This document shows positions 25,947 through 34,759 of a DNA stretch of 64,000 bases, one piece after another. The position numbers and the translations under genes are program-made. A model generated the notes under the pieces. That model ran no database searches, was not told the DNA's origin, and was given only the letters and a program-made list of their open reading frames with translations. Origin of the DNA: Sphingobium sufflavum (GTDB lineage: Bacteria > Pseudomonadota > Alphaproteobacteria > Sphingomonadales > Sphingomonadaceae); contig NZ_JAJSSH010000003.1 of NCBI RefSeq assembly GCF_021403115.1, positions 1-64,000 of the forward strand. Direction: 5' to 3'. The number at the start of each line of letters is the position of its first letter. Positions within the stretch are counted from its first letter, which is position 1.

Positions 25947-27371
25947 ATGACCGAATTCTCCACGCTCGGCCTGGCCGAGCCTGTGCTGAAGGCGCTCGTC
26001 GCCAAGAAATATGTGACCGCCAGCCCGATTCAGGCGCAGGCGATCCCGCCGCTGATGGAAGGCCGCGACCTGTGCGGTATCGCCCAGACCGGCACCGGCA
26101 AGACGGCGGCGTTCGCGCTGCCCACGCTGCATTATCTCCACAACAACCCCGGCCCGCGCAAGAGCGGGTCGTGCCGCGTCCTCATCCTCTCGCCCACGCG
26201 CGAACTGGCGGCGCAGATCGCGCAGAGCTTCCGCGACTATGGCCGTTTCCTGCCCTTCACCGTGGACGCGGTGTTCGGCGGCGTGCCGATCAACCGCCAG
26301 ATCCAGAAGCTTAAGGAAGGCCTCGACATCGTCGTCGCCACGCCGGGCCGCCTGATCGACCTGCTGGAACAGCGCGCGCTCAAGCTCGACGATGTCGAGA
26401 TCTTCGTGCTGGACGAGGCCGACCAGATGATGGACCTGGGCTTCATCGTGCCCTTGAAGCGCATCGCCAAGCTGCTGCCGAAAAAGCGCCAGAACCTGTT
26501 CTTCTCCGCCACCATGCCCAAGGCGATCAAGGATCTGTCGACCCAGTTCATCACCGATCCGGTGCATGTCGAGGTCGCGCCCCAGTCCACCACGGCGGAG
26601 CGGGTCAAGCAGTTCGCGACCTTTGTAAACCAGAAGGAGAAGCAGGCGCTGCTGACCCTGACCATCCAGTCGGAGACGATCGAGCGCGCGCTGATCTTCA
26701 CCCGCACCAAGCATGGCGCGGACCGGGTCGTGCGCCATCTGGTTGGCGCGGGCATCCAGGCGATGGCGATCCATGGCAACAAGAGCCAGGCGCAGCGCAC
26801 CACCGCGTTGCAGGCCTTCCGCTCCGGCCAGATCAAGCTGCTGGTCGCGACGGACATCGCGGCGCGCGGTATCGACGTGCCGGGCGTCAGCCATGTCTTC
26901 AACTTCGAACTGCCCAATGTGGCGGAGCAATATGTCCACCGGATCGGCCGCACCGCCCGTGCGGGCGCGGACGGCCTCTCCATCAGCTTCGTGGCGGATG
27001 ACGAGCGTCCCTTCCTCAAGGCTATCGAGCGCGCGACGCGCATCAAGCTGGAGGTCGTGCCCCTGCCGGAGAATTTCGTGGAGAATGCGGCCAAGCTGCC
27101 CGCTCCCGCCGCCGTGCGCCATGCGGAGCCGGGTCGCGGCGAAGGCGGCCGGGGTCGTCCCGGCGGCGGTGGTCGCCAGGGCAGCGGCGGCGGTCGTGGT
27201 GGCGAGCAGCGTTCGGGCGGCCAGCGCCCCGGCGGGCAGGGTCATGCCGCAGGCCACGCGCAGAATGAGGATGAGAATCGCGCGCACCGCCCGCGTCGCC
27301 GCAGCGGCGGCCCGGTCGGCGCCCACCGCAATGCGGTGCAGCGCACCGGCGGCAGCAAGGCGGGCCGCTAA
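25947..27371 (+). CDS. rhlE: DEAD-box RNA helicase, RhlE type
   Basis: A 474-residue ATP-dependent RNA helicase. Motifs in order: Q motif (SPIQAQAIP, 26-34), AQTGTGKT (46-53), PTRELA (83-88), TPGRL (132-136), DEAD (156-159), SAT, and HRIGRTARAG near 330. After the helicase core (to about 375) there is a low-complexity Arg/Gly/Gln tail with RGG-like repeats to residue 474, which probably binds RNA non-specifically. Such proteins act in ribosome assembly, RNA decay and cold adaptation. The gene is monocistronic with terminators downstream. Confidence 0.93.
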   Translation: MTEFSTLGLAEPVLKALVAKKYVTASPIQAQAIPPLMEGRDLCGIAQTGTGKTAAFALPTLHYLHNNPGPRKSGSCRVLILSPTRELAAQIAQSFRDYGRFLPFTVDAVFGGVPINRQIQKLKEGLDIVVATPGRLIDLLEQRALKLDDVEIFVLDEADQMMDLGFIVPLKRIAKLLPKKRQNLFFSATMPKAIKDLSTQFITDPVHVEVAPQSTTAERVKQFATFVNQKEKQALLTLTIQSETIERALIFTRTKHGADRVVRHLVGAGIQAMAIHGNKSQAQRTTALQAFRSGQIKLLVATDIAARGIDVPGVSHVFNFELPNVAEQYVHRIGRTARAGADGLSISFVADDERPFLKAIERATRIKLEVVPLPENFVENAAKLPAPAAVRHAEPGRGEGGRGRPGGGGRQGSGGGRGGEQRSGGQRPGGQGHAAGHAQNEDENRAHRPRRRSGGPVGAHRNAVQRTGGSKAGR

Positions 27372-27516
27372 GGCTTTCCCGACTACGGGAGCAGGGGACG
27401 CCCGAGTGTGTCGGTCCCCCGCTCCGGTGGTTTGGTTGCCGGAGTTTCGACTGACCGCGTTTTCCGGGTTGGCAGAGGGTCGCTTCCGCTTCGGAGACAC
27501 TCTGGACATGGACAAG

Positions 27517-27556
27517 AGCCGCCATGCCGCGCGACAGCGGGCGTGGCGGCTTTTTT
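27517..27556 (+). terminator. Intrinsic terminator downstream of rhlE
   Basis: AGCCGCCATGCC (27517-27528) pairs with GGGCGTGGCGGCT over 12 base pairs and is followed by six T residues (27551-27556). It is the first strong terminator after rhlE. Confidence 0.8.
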
Positions 27557-27680
27557 CGTGCGGGATTGTAGGGGTGGAAAGGGGAGGGTTGCATCCGGGC
27601 TTCTCCCACCCCTCCTATCGCAGGGTTTAGGACGACTGGGCCGGAAGGGTGGTGCGAGTGGACTCTCCCATCTCCCCCCT

Positions 27681-27707
27681 CATCCCGACCCGGACTTGAT
27701 CCGGGAT
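27681..27707 (-). repeat. Short dispersed palindromic repeat, copy 2
   Basis: ATCCCG, then GACCCGGACTTGAT, then CGGGAT: the reverse complement of the unit at 1643-1664 with one base changed. It is related also to 48947-48963. Confidence 0.55.
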
Positions 27708-27765
27708 GGCGCTTTGTATCGTGATGCCTCCGCTGGAGCATGTACGCATCATCCGTTCGCCCTGG

Positions 27766-27800
27766 GCGTGCCGAAGGGCAACAACAGCCCTTCGGCACGC
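27766..27800. repeat. Perfect 14-base hairpin
   Basis: GCGTGCCGAAGGGC (27766-27779) and GCCCTTCGGCACGC (27787-27800) pair without mismatch around a seven-base loop. It is not followed by a T-run. It may be a REP-like element or a strand-end of a small repeat. Confidence 0.65.
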
Positions 27801-27907
27801 TTAGGACGAACGCTGTTTCTATCTCGCATGCACAAGCGGGATAATGGCTGATTTGGTCCGGGGTGACGATGATCGGGACGACAGGGGATGGCCCTGACGC
27901 TGCACCT

Positions 27908-27920
27908 CCCCCCCCCCCCC
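27908..27920 (+). repeat. Homopolymer run of 13 C
   Basis: Thirteen consecutive C residues about 220 bases upstream of the hybrid-kinase gene. Such tracts slip easily during replication and are also a common place for sequencing error. Confidence 0.8.
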
Positions 27921-28137
27921 GTCACCCGCAAACGCCTCCCCCGCCGTCCGGCCACAGCAACGGACGCCCCGCGGAACCCGGCGATCCCGGCCCGCACCAG
28001 TGGAGTGCGGCCCCACCCATGCCTCCAATATGGAGGATTTCCTGTAACATGCTGGCGATGTTGAACTATTCAAACCCGCCGTCTCTGCGATAGGATGCGC
28101 TCCACCAGTCGCACAGCGACGATTCGAGAGGCGCAGC

Positions 28138-29859
28138 ATGGCACAGGATCGGCTCAGGGAGGTGCAGGACGGCCGATCGTTGCAGGCGGCGCGCTGGGCC
28201 GATGCCGCCAACGCCATCGAACGGCTGGCGCAGGCGCGCTCCATCGACGATGTGGTGGAATTGCTGCGCGCTTCCGCCCGCCGCGTGGTCGGCGCGGACG
28301 GCATCGCGGTGGTCCTGCGCGAAGGCGACCAATGCCATTATGTCGCGGAGGACGCGCGGGAGCCATTGTGGGCGGGGCAGCGTTTCGCCGCCGAATTCTG
28401 CGTCTCCGGCTGGGCGATGGCGCACCGGCAGACGGTCGCCATCCGCAACGTGCTGCTCGACCCCCGCGTGCCGCAGGACGCCTATCGCGCGACCTTCGTG
28501 CGCAGCATGTTGATGGTGCCTATCGGCGCGGGCGACCCGGTGGCGGCGGTCGGCGCCTATTGGTCGGACACCGGCCAGCCCAGCGGCACCGAGATCGCCC
28601 TGCTGGAAAGCCTGGCCCGCGCGGCGTCGACGGCGCTGGAGAATGGCCGGCTGCTCTCGTCGCTCGAACGGCTGAACGGGGAGCTGGAGCAGCGGGTGGT
28701 GGACCGCACCGCCGAACTGGAACGCACGCAGGAAAAATTGCGCCAGACCCAGAAGATGGAGGTGATCGGCCAGCTGACCGGCAATGTCGCCCATGACTTC
28801 AACAATCTGCTGGCGCCCATCATGGCCGCGCTGGACCGGGTGCTGGCCGCCGATGCCCTGTCCCCGTCGATCGTGCGCAGCGCCGCGCTGGGCATGCAGG
28901 CGGCGGAAAATGCCAAGACGCTGGTGCAGCGCCTGCTGGCCTTTGCACGCCGCCAGCCGCTGATTTCCACGGCGGTCGATCTGGGCGCGCTGGTCGAGAA
29001 TATGCGCAGCCTGCTGGCCAGCACCATCGGCCCTTGCGTGACGCTGGACCTGTCGGTCGCGCCCGACCTGTCCGCCGTCCGCGCCGACCGGCACCAGCTG
29101 GAGATGGCGATCCTGAACCTGGCGGTGAACGCGCGCGACGCGATGACCGGCAGCGGCGATTTCGCCATCGCGGCGGAGGCGGCGCGCGGCCCTCTGCCCG
29201 ACGGCCTCGCGCCCGGCCACTATGTCCTGCTGACGGTGCGCGACAGCGGGTGCGGGATGGACGCGGCGACGCTGCGGCTGGCGACGGAGCCGTTCTTCAC
29301 CACCAAGGATGCGGGCAGCGGCACCGGCCTCGGCCTGTCGATGGTCGACGGGCTTATCAGCCAGCTGGGCGGCGCGATCCGCATCGACAGCGCGCCGGGG
29401 CAAGGCACGAGCGTCCGGCTGTGGTTGCCGGTGGTCAAGGCGGCGGCCGCGCCCGCCACGCTGGCCAGCCCCGATTCCGACGCGGAGACGGCGCAGGGCA
29501 CGCTGCTGCTGGTCGATGACGATGCGCTGGTGCGGATGGGCACGAACGACATATTGACCGACATCGGCTATCGCGTGACGGAGGCGGAGGACGCGCAGCA
29601 GGCGCTGGCGCTGATCGAGGACGGCTTCCACCCCGATGTGGTGGTGACGGACCATGTCATGCCCGGCATGACCGGCGCGGAATTCGCCCTGCGCCTGCGG
29701 TCCGACCATCCCGACATGGCGGTGATGATTATCTCCGGCTATCAGGGCATCGACCTGATCGCGCCGGACATCGTGCGCCTGTCGAAGCCATTCCGGCAGG
29801 TGCATCTGAAAACCAGCCTCGCCGCCGCACGGGCGCAGGTGGAGTCTGCGCGGCTGTAG
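28138..29859 (+). CDS. GAF-domain hybrid histidine kinase
   Basis: A 573-residue cytoplasmic sensor kinase. A GAF domain covers about 25-175 (ending AAVGAYWSDTGQ), a coiled coil 170-210, then a HisKA-type phosphoacceptor with His219 in NVAHDFNNLL, an HATPase domain with GTGLGLSMV, and a C-terminal receiver with Asp505 (TDHVMPGMTG). The HDFNN word is that of the FixL/NtrB-like HWE-near kinases common in alphaproteobacteria. The GAF ligand is unknown, and no membrane segment is present. No output regulator is adjacent, so the phosphate may go through a separate phosphotransfer protein. Confidence 0.92.
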   Translation: MAQDRLREVQDGRSLQAARWADAANAIERLAQARSIDDVVELLRASARRVVGADGIAVVLREGDQCHYVAEDAREPLWAGQRFAAEFCVSGWAMAHRQTVAIRNVLLDPRVPQDAYRATFVRSMLMVPIGAGDPVAAVGAYWSDTGQPSGTEIALLESLARAASTALENGRLLSSLERLNGELEQRVVDRTAELERTQEKLRQTQKMEVIGQLTGNVAHDFNNLLAPIMAALDRVLAADALSPSIVRSAALGMQAAENAKTLVQRLLAFARRQPLISTAVDLGALVENMRSLLASTIGPCVTLDLSVAPDLSAVRADRHQLEMAILNLAVNARDAMTGSGDFAIAAEAARGPLPDGLAPGHYVLLTVRDSGCGMDAATLRLATEPFFTTKDAGSGTGLGLSMVDGLISQLGGAIRIDSAPGQGTSVRLWLPVVKAAAAPATLASPDSDAETAQGTLLLVDDDALVRMGTNDILTDIGYRVTEAEDAQQALALIEDGFHPDVVVTDHVMPGMTGAEFALRLRSDHPDMAVMIISGYQGIDLIAPDIVRLSKPFRQVHLKTSLAAARAQVESARL

Positions 29860-29904
29860 GGTGCGGGAGATGTGTGGGGAGCGGGACAGTTTGCCACCGT
29901 CTTA

Positions 29905-29930
29905 CGTTGCTGCGCTCGCAATGACGAATT
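29905..29930 (-). repeat. Dispersed GTCATTGCGAG repeat, short copy
   Basis: GCTGCGCTCGCAATGACGAATT matches the right-hand inner part of the full element at 50621-50760 (there CGCTACGCTCGCAATGACGATT). It follows the hybrid-kinase gene and marks the left side of an AT-richer stretch. Confidence 0.55.
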
Positions 29931-30085
29931 GGGGTGGTTAGCGGAAAGTCCGCTATTGTGCCGCTAAGCCTCAGGTGGGCAGCAATATACAAACGATAAT
30001 CGCTGAACAAGCCCGAAATGCGGTTACTCGACAGGATCAGGCTCGGCAATTATTCAGCATGAAGCATTGCCGCGAGGGGCCGTTC

Positions 30086-30742
30086 ATGTCGCGATATCAA
30101 GTAACGTTCTCCATACTGTGCCTCGCGGCAATTCCAATCGGTCTTTTCGGTCTCATTAGCAAGTTTCTGAACGGCATGAATGACCGGGTATTTTGGGCGT
30201 ATTTGCTGGCGACATTGCTAGCAGCGGCTGCGATGTACGTTAAGCGCAAGCAGTCCATGGCTGACGAGGCGATTTTTCGTTTGGCCAGTGCGCCGAAATG
30301 GCTTGCGCTTTCTCCTGTGCGCCGCATGCAGATGATGTGGCTTGATTGGCCGCTTTTCTCGAAAGTACGTGAAGCGGAAGCGCAACGTCTCAAGGTCGAA
30401 CCTTTGACCAGAGTCTCGTTTGAAGCGGACAGTTTGAAGCTCATTCCCGTCCATGCCCAGCATCGCCGCCGATATTTTTTGAAGAGGATCGCGGAGATGA
30501 CCCGGGTTCGGGGAATACAAGTCCGCAGTTCGACAAACGGCGTCTTTGGGCCCGGATTTTTTGCGGATAAAGTAGAGTTACACTGGCAAGGGGGCGATAA
30601 GCGTATCTGGAGGCACATCCGAACCCAGATAATCGATGGAGAGCCTATATCCCTCAGGCATTTCTACGACACACTTGCAAGCGGATATCTTTTGACGCTG
30701 TCGGATGAAGAGCGGCATAATTACATGATAGGCACGAGGTAA
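30086..30742 (+). CDS. Membrane protein of unknown function
   Basis: A 218-residue protein with two membrane segments near the N-terminus (about 5-25 and 35-55) and a cytoplasmic remainder rich in Arg/Lys and aromatics. No family is recognised. The start at 30086 has GAGGGG six bases upstream; in-frame starts at 30059 and 29975 are less well placed. Composition is AT-richer than all neighbours. The gene lies where lnt would be expected beside corC, and a repeat copy flanks its left side; both suggest a later insertion. Confidence 0.6.
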   Translation: MSRYQVTFSILCLAAIPIGLFGLISKFLNGMNDRVFWAYLLATLLAAAAMYVKRKQSMADEAIFRLASAPKWLALSPVRRMQMMWLDWPLFSKVREAEAQRLKVEPLTRVSFEADSLKLIPVHAQHRRRYFLKRIAEMTRVRGIQVRSSTNGVFGPGFFADKVELHWQGGDKRIWRHIRTQIIDGEPISLRHFYDTLASGYLLTLSDEERHNYMIGTR

Positions 30743-30888
30743 TTCATAGTCTGCTCTTGGGAAAGAAGAAACGGCGACCGAACGTCCAAAGAGCTCGCTT
30801 TCAGACCCTCTGCACCCGATGCGATCGGCACCCCGGATGGTGTCCGCGGTGCCCATGCAGGCCAGCCTCCACACACCCCGCCGCGCGG

Positions 30889-31827
30889 CTATTCCTCGTC
30901 ATCCTCCGCCACTTCGACGGGTGGGTGGAGGCGCAGGCGGGTGACGCGGCGGGTGTCGCCTTCCAGTATCTCCAGCCGCCAGCCGCTTTCCGGGTGGAGC
31001 AGGATCTCGCCCTTCGCCGGGACATGGCCCGCGATAACGAAGGCCAGACCGCCCAGCGTGTCGATGTCTTCCTCGACCTCCGCCAGGCGCGCGTCGCCCA
31101 CGTCGCGGGCCACATCGTCCAGCTCGGCGCGGGCGTCCGCGTCCCAGCAGCCCGCATCGCCATGCGCGACGAGCAGCGCCTCCGGCTCCTCGTCATGTTC
31201 GTCCTCGATCTCGCCGACGATCTCCTCCATCAGATCCTCGATGGTCAGCAGGCCGTCGGTGCCCGAATATTCATCGACCACGATGGCGAGATGGGTGCGC
31301 TTGGCCCGCATTTCGGCCAGCAGGTCCAGCACGCCCATGCTTTGCGGCACATAGAGCGGCTGGCGGATCAGGCCCTCCAGCGTCTCCGGGTGGGCCTGTC
31401 CCTGCGCCAGGATGGCGAAGGCGTCGCGGATGTGGATCATACCGGTGACGGTGTCGAGGCTGTCCTTGTACACCGGCACGCGGCTGTGCCCCGCCTCCAC
31501 GAACAGCGCCATCAACTGGGCGAAGCTGGCGTCCTGCGAGATGGCGATGATCTCGCCGCGCGGCACGGCCACGTCATCGACGGTATGTTCGCCGAAGTGG
31601 AGGAGATTCTTGAACATCTGCCGCTCGACGAGGGAGAGGTCGCCCTTGGCCGGCGCGGCGCCCGCCTCGTCCTCATATTCGTCAATCGTATGTTCCAGCT
31701 CTTCGCGGAGGCTGGTCTCCGGCTCCTCGCCAAACAACAGGGCGCGAAGCCCGCGCCATATTCGGCCGCCTTCGTTGCTACTGTCCGCTTCCTTCGACGT
31801 TGAGGAGGCGTTGCCGGCTTCAGCCAT
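30889..31827 (-). CDS. corC: CorC/HlyC family CBS-domain protein
   Basis: A 312-residue cytoplasmic protein with an acidic N-terminus, a pair of CBS domains (about 85-205) that bind adenosyl ligands, and a C-terminal CorC_HlyC transporter-associated domain (about 225-305, GLAFVIAGHVPAKGEILLHP). CorC supports magnesium/cobalt efflux or envelope metal homeostasis. There is no DUF21 membrane domain, so this is the short soluble form found beside ybeY. It is the last gene of the phoH-ybeY-corC operon; lnt, which often follows, is not here. Confidence 0.93.
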   Translation of the reverse strand: MAEAGNASSTSKEADSSNEGGRIWRGLRALLFGEEPETSLREELEHTIDEYEDEAGAAPAKGDLSLVERQMFKNLLHFGEHTVDDVAVPRGEIIAISQDASFAQLMALFVEAGHSRVPVYKDSLDTVTGMIHIRDAFAILAQGQAHPETLEGLIRQPLYVPQSMGVLDLLAEMRAKRTHLAIVVDEYSGTDGLLTIEDLMEEIVGEIEDEHDEEPEALLVAHGDAGCWDADARAELDDVARDVGDARLAEVEEDIDTLGGLAFVIAGHVPAKGEILLHPESGWRLEILEGDTRRVTRLRLHPPVEVAEDDEE

Positions 31828-31896
31828 CGGTCGTCTGGTCCCTGTTTGCGGGGCAGATGCGCCCCCGATATTCCATGTCAGAGCGCAAAGACGCCC

Positions 31897-32406
31897 TTAA
31901 TGATCCGCATATGGATCAGCGATGCCCAGAGATGCAAGGGCCGCCGTCTCCATCGCCTCCATCGCCTCGGCCTCCGCCTCGTCCTCGACATGGTCGTAAC
32001 CCAAGAGGTGGAGGACGCCATGCACCATCAGATGCACGGCATGATCCGTCACGCTGACGCCCTTTTCCGCCGCCTCGCGCGCGCAGGTCTCCTGCGCCAG
32101 CACGATGTCGCCGACCAGTATCTCGCCATCGTCGGCCATCGCCGTGGCTTCCATGAAATCCGGCTGGAGCATGGGAAAGGACAGGACGTTGGTCGGCTTG
32201 TCCTTGTTGCGATAGGCGGCGTTGAGAGCCTGCACCTCCGCATCGTCGGCCAGCTTGACGGAGAGTTCGAAGGTGGCGGGATGGGTCAGTATCTCGCCAT
32301 GGGGCGTCTGCGCGATGGCGGCGCGGGCGGCCTTTTCCGCCAGCACGGTCCATTCCTCCACCGGGCCGTCCCACAGGGGGATGGAATCGACGATGACGTC
32401 AAGCAT
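31897..32406 (-). CDS. ybeY: Endoribonuclease YbeY
   Basis: YbeY is a zinc metallo-RNase needed for 16S rRNA 3' maturation and ribosome quality control. The 169-residue protein has the zinc motif HGVLHLLGYDH near residue 122-132. Residues before it (NVLSFP and GDIVLAQE) are also family blocks. The ATG at 32406 begins with the usual hydrophobic strand MLDVIVDS; an ATG seven codons upstream is equally possible. It lies between phoH and corC in the standard order. Confidence 0.95.
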   Translation of the reverse strand: MLDVIVDSIPLWDGPVEEWTVLAEKAARAAIAQTPHGEILTHPATFELSVKLADDAEVQALNAAYRNKDKPTNVLSFPMLQPDFMEATAMADDGEILVGDIVLAQETCAREAAEKGVSVTDHAVHLMVHGVLHLLGYDHVEDEAEAEAMEAMETAALASLGIADPYADH

Positions 32407-32615
32407 GGCGAAGACCGGCCCTGTCATGGGGGAAGCGATGCGGCAAAGCGAAATCCCTGAGCGCGTCGTGCCGGTGACGGTCGGGACGCCCTGTCATGGC
32501 GCAGCGGCGGAACCGCGACGCAGCGACAGGCCGTCCCTTCCCGCGCCGGGAGGACGAGAAAATATGAAGGCTGGCCCTAGGGCGTGGATGTGACCGGCGC
32601 AAGACGCTGGCCCGG

Positions 32616-33614
32616 TCAGGCATCCGGCCCCTCATAGGCTTGCACGATACGACCCACGATGGGATGGCGCACCACGTCCGCCGCGCTGAAGCGGACGGTG
32701 CCGAAACCCTCGATCCCCTCCAGCTTGTGCACCGCGTCGTTCAGGCCGGAAGCGCCCATTCCGCCGGGAAGGTCGGTCTGGTTGGGATCGCCGCACACCA
32801 CCATGCGGCTCTTCTCGCCGAAACGCGTGAGGAACATCTTCATCTGCATGGGCGTGGTGTTCTGCGCCTCGTCCAGGATGATGAAGGCGTCGGCCAGCGT
32901 GCGGCCGCGCATGAAGGCGATGGGCGCAATCTCTATCTCGCCCGACGCGATGCGCCGTTCCACCTGTTCGGGCGGCATGCAGTCGTTCAGCGCGTCATAG
33001 AGGGGGCGAAGGTACGGATCGACCTTCTCCTTCATGTCGCCGGGCAGGAAGCCCAGCTTCTCCCCCGCCTCCACCGCCGGGCGGGAGAGGATGAGGCGCT
33101 GGACGGAGCCGCTCATCAACTGCGACACGGCCTGCGCGACGGCGATATAGGTCTTGCCCGTGCCCGCCGGCCCGAGGGCGAAGATGATGTCGTCGCGGAT
33201 CAGCGCTTCCATATAGGTGGCCTGCGTCGGGGTGCGCGGGACGATCGTCTTCTTGCGCGTGCGGATCATGATGGACGGGGGGGTATGGACGTCGTGGCGG
33301 ATGATGCCGTCCAGCGTGGGTTCGTTCGACATGCCGATCAGCGCCTCCACCACGCCGGAGTCGATATCCTGCCCCTGCACGATGCGGTTGTAGAGGCCGG
33401 TCAGCACGTCGCGGGCGCGCGCGGCGGCGGAGGCCTCCCCCTCTATCTGTATCTTGTTGCCACGGGCGAGGATGTACACGCCCAGCCTGTTCTCGATGCT
33501 GACCAGATTCTGGTCATATTGGCCGAAAAGCGTGCCGAGAAGTTGAGGACGGTCGAAGACGACCTCTATCCGGCTGCGGTCGCCCGATTGGGCGGGTACA
33601 GGCTTGCGGCTCAT
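32616..33614 (-). CDS. phoH: PhoH-like ATPase
   Basis: A 332-residue PhoH/YbeZ protein. An N-terminal KH-like nucleic-acid-binding segment (15-90) precedes a P-loop domain with GPAGTGKT (about 147-154) and the Walker B ILDEAQN, followed by GDPNQTDLP, as in helicase superfamily 1 ATPases. YbeZ works with YbeY in rRNA processing. The start at 33614 is set by AAAGGA just upstream and by the family N-terminus; the longer frame to 33845 is the non-coding leader. It heads a phoH-ybeY-corC operon that is separated from miaB by 29 kb. Confidence 0.94.
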   Translation of the reverse strand: MSRKPVPAQSGDRSRIEVVFDRPQLLGTLFGQYDQNLVSIENRLGVYILARGNKIQIEGEASAAARARDVLTGLYNRIVQGQDIDSGVVEALIGMSNEPTLDGIIRHDVHTPPSIMIRTRKKTIVPRTPTQATYMEALIRDDIIFALGPAGTGKTYIAVAQAVSQLMSGSVQRLILSRPAVEAGEKLGFLPGDMKEKVDPYLRPLYDALNDCMPPEQVERRIASGEIEIAPIAFMRGRTLADAFIILDEAQNTTPMQMKMFLTRFGEKSRMVVCGDPNQTDLPGGMGASGLNDAVHKLEGIEGFGTVRFSAADVVRHPIVGRIVQAYEGPDA

Positions 33615-33913
33615 CTGGTCCTTTCGAGGTTGCTCGACTCGGACAGAGGATGGAGCGGCTTGGCCGGGATTGCCAGAGCTATTGTGGGGTATGCGGCGGG
33701 TTGCGGCGGATATGTTGCCCCCATGCCATCGGAGGAGGACGGGGCACAGGGGGGAGGCGCGTGGCGAAGGGGCGTCTGACCCGATGGCGAGGGGGCCTGC
33801 TGGTCCCGTGGATCGCCCGGCGGATGGTGCCGGAGGGGCGCACAAGTTTAGCTAGGGCTGGCCCAAGACTTGATGGCTTGGCCTTTTCCGGCACCATCGC
33901 CATATCGCGCATC

Positions 33914-34759
33914 ATGAGCGATTCCTCCCCTTTTTCGCCCGCTGCCGGACCCTCCGCCGCTGGACCCGATGCGGGGACGGTCTATCTGGTCGGCGCCGGT
34001 CCCGGCGACCCGGACCTGCTGACCGTGCGCGCGGCGCGGCTGATCGCGACCGCCGATGTCATCGTGCATGACGGGCTGGTCGGTGACGGCGTGCTGGCGC
34101 TGGCTCCGGCGGGTGCCGAACTGATCTCCGTCGCCAAGAAGCGCGACCGGCACAGCGTCCCGCAGGAGGGCATCAACGCCCTGCTGGTCGAACATGCGAA
34201 GGCGGGCCGTGACGTGGTGCGGCTCAAGGGTGGCGACCCCTTCATCTTTGGGCGCGGCGGTGAGGAACTGGAAGCCTGCCGCGTGGCGGGCATCATGGTC
34301 GAGGTCGTGCCGGGCATCAGCGCGGCCATGGGCTGCGCGGCGGCGGCCAACCTGCCGCTGACCCATCGCGACGTCGCCAGCGCCGTGACCTTTGTCGCGG
34401 GCCAGTGCAAGGGCCTGTCCGACCAGAATTGGGCGGGGCTGGCCGGGGCCGGCCGCACCCTCGTCATCTATATGGGCGTCGCGACGGCGGACGATATTGC
34501 GGACAAGCTGATGGCCGACGGCCTGTCGCCCGACACGCCCGTCGTCGTGCTGGAGAATGGCACGCTGCCGGAGCAGCGCGCGCTCCGCACGCTGCTTGCC
34601 GATCTGGGCGACATGGTTCATCGGGAGGACGTACGCAGCCCGGCTGTGATCGTCGTGGGGAATGTGGCGGGTCTGGCTGACGCATCCGACAGACTCGGCA
34701 ATCGTGCGGGCGGGTTGCAGATGCTCGATATATTGAGGGGTAAAGAGGGACTGTCATGA
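33914..34759 (+). CDS. cobA: Uroporphyrinogen-III C-methyltransferase
   Basis: A 281-residue SAM-dependent methyltransferase (SUMT) that makes precorrin-2, the precursor of sirohaem. Family blocks are VYLVGAGPGDPDLLTVRA, GDPFIFGRGGEE and a VVPGISAAMG loop. The CysG dehydrogenase/ferrochelatase half is missing, so precorrin-2 must be finished by a separate protein. The first 28 residues are Ser/Pro/Ala-rich. It heads the sulfite reductase operon, with its stop overlapping the next start (ATGA). Confidence 0.93.
   Translation: MSDSSPFSPAAGPSAAGPDAGTVYLVGAGPGDPDLLTVRAARLIATADVIVHDGLVGDGVLALAPAGAELISVAKKRDRHSVPQEGINALLVEHAKAGRDVVRLKGGDPFIFGRGGEELEACRVAGIMVEVVPGISAAMGCAAAANLPLTHRDVASAVTFVAGQCKGLSDQNWAGLAGAGRTLVIYMGVATADDIADKLMADGLSPDTPVVVLENGTLPEQRALRTLLADLGDMVHREDVRSPAVIVVGNVAGLADASDRLGNRAGGLQMLDILRGKEGLS

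Larger units (their letters stand above)
27372..28137. other. Repeat-rich intergenic region of 766 bases
   Basis: It follows rhlE and precedes the hybrid kinase gene. From left to right it holds an imperfect GC-rich hairpin (27388-27426), an intrinsic terminator (27517-27556), a palindromic dispersed repeat (27681-27707), a perfect 14-base hairpin (27766-27800) and a run of 13 C residues (27908-27920). No frame on either strand looks like a protein. The kinase promoter must lie in its last part. Confidence 0.6.

Noticed and set aside
27372..27560. Possible small RNA gene ending at the terminator 27517-27556
   Set aside because: No promoter could be identified, and the stretch can be the 3' untranslated region of rhlE.
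27766..27800. CRISPR-like repeat units in the intergenic region
   Set aside because: The hairpin occurs once and there are no regularly spaced repeats.
28066..29805. 579-codon minus-strand frame opposite the hybrid kinase
   Set aside because: Antisense shadow with His/Arg/Gln-rich repeats; the plus strand encodes a complete kinase.
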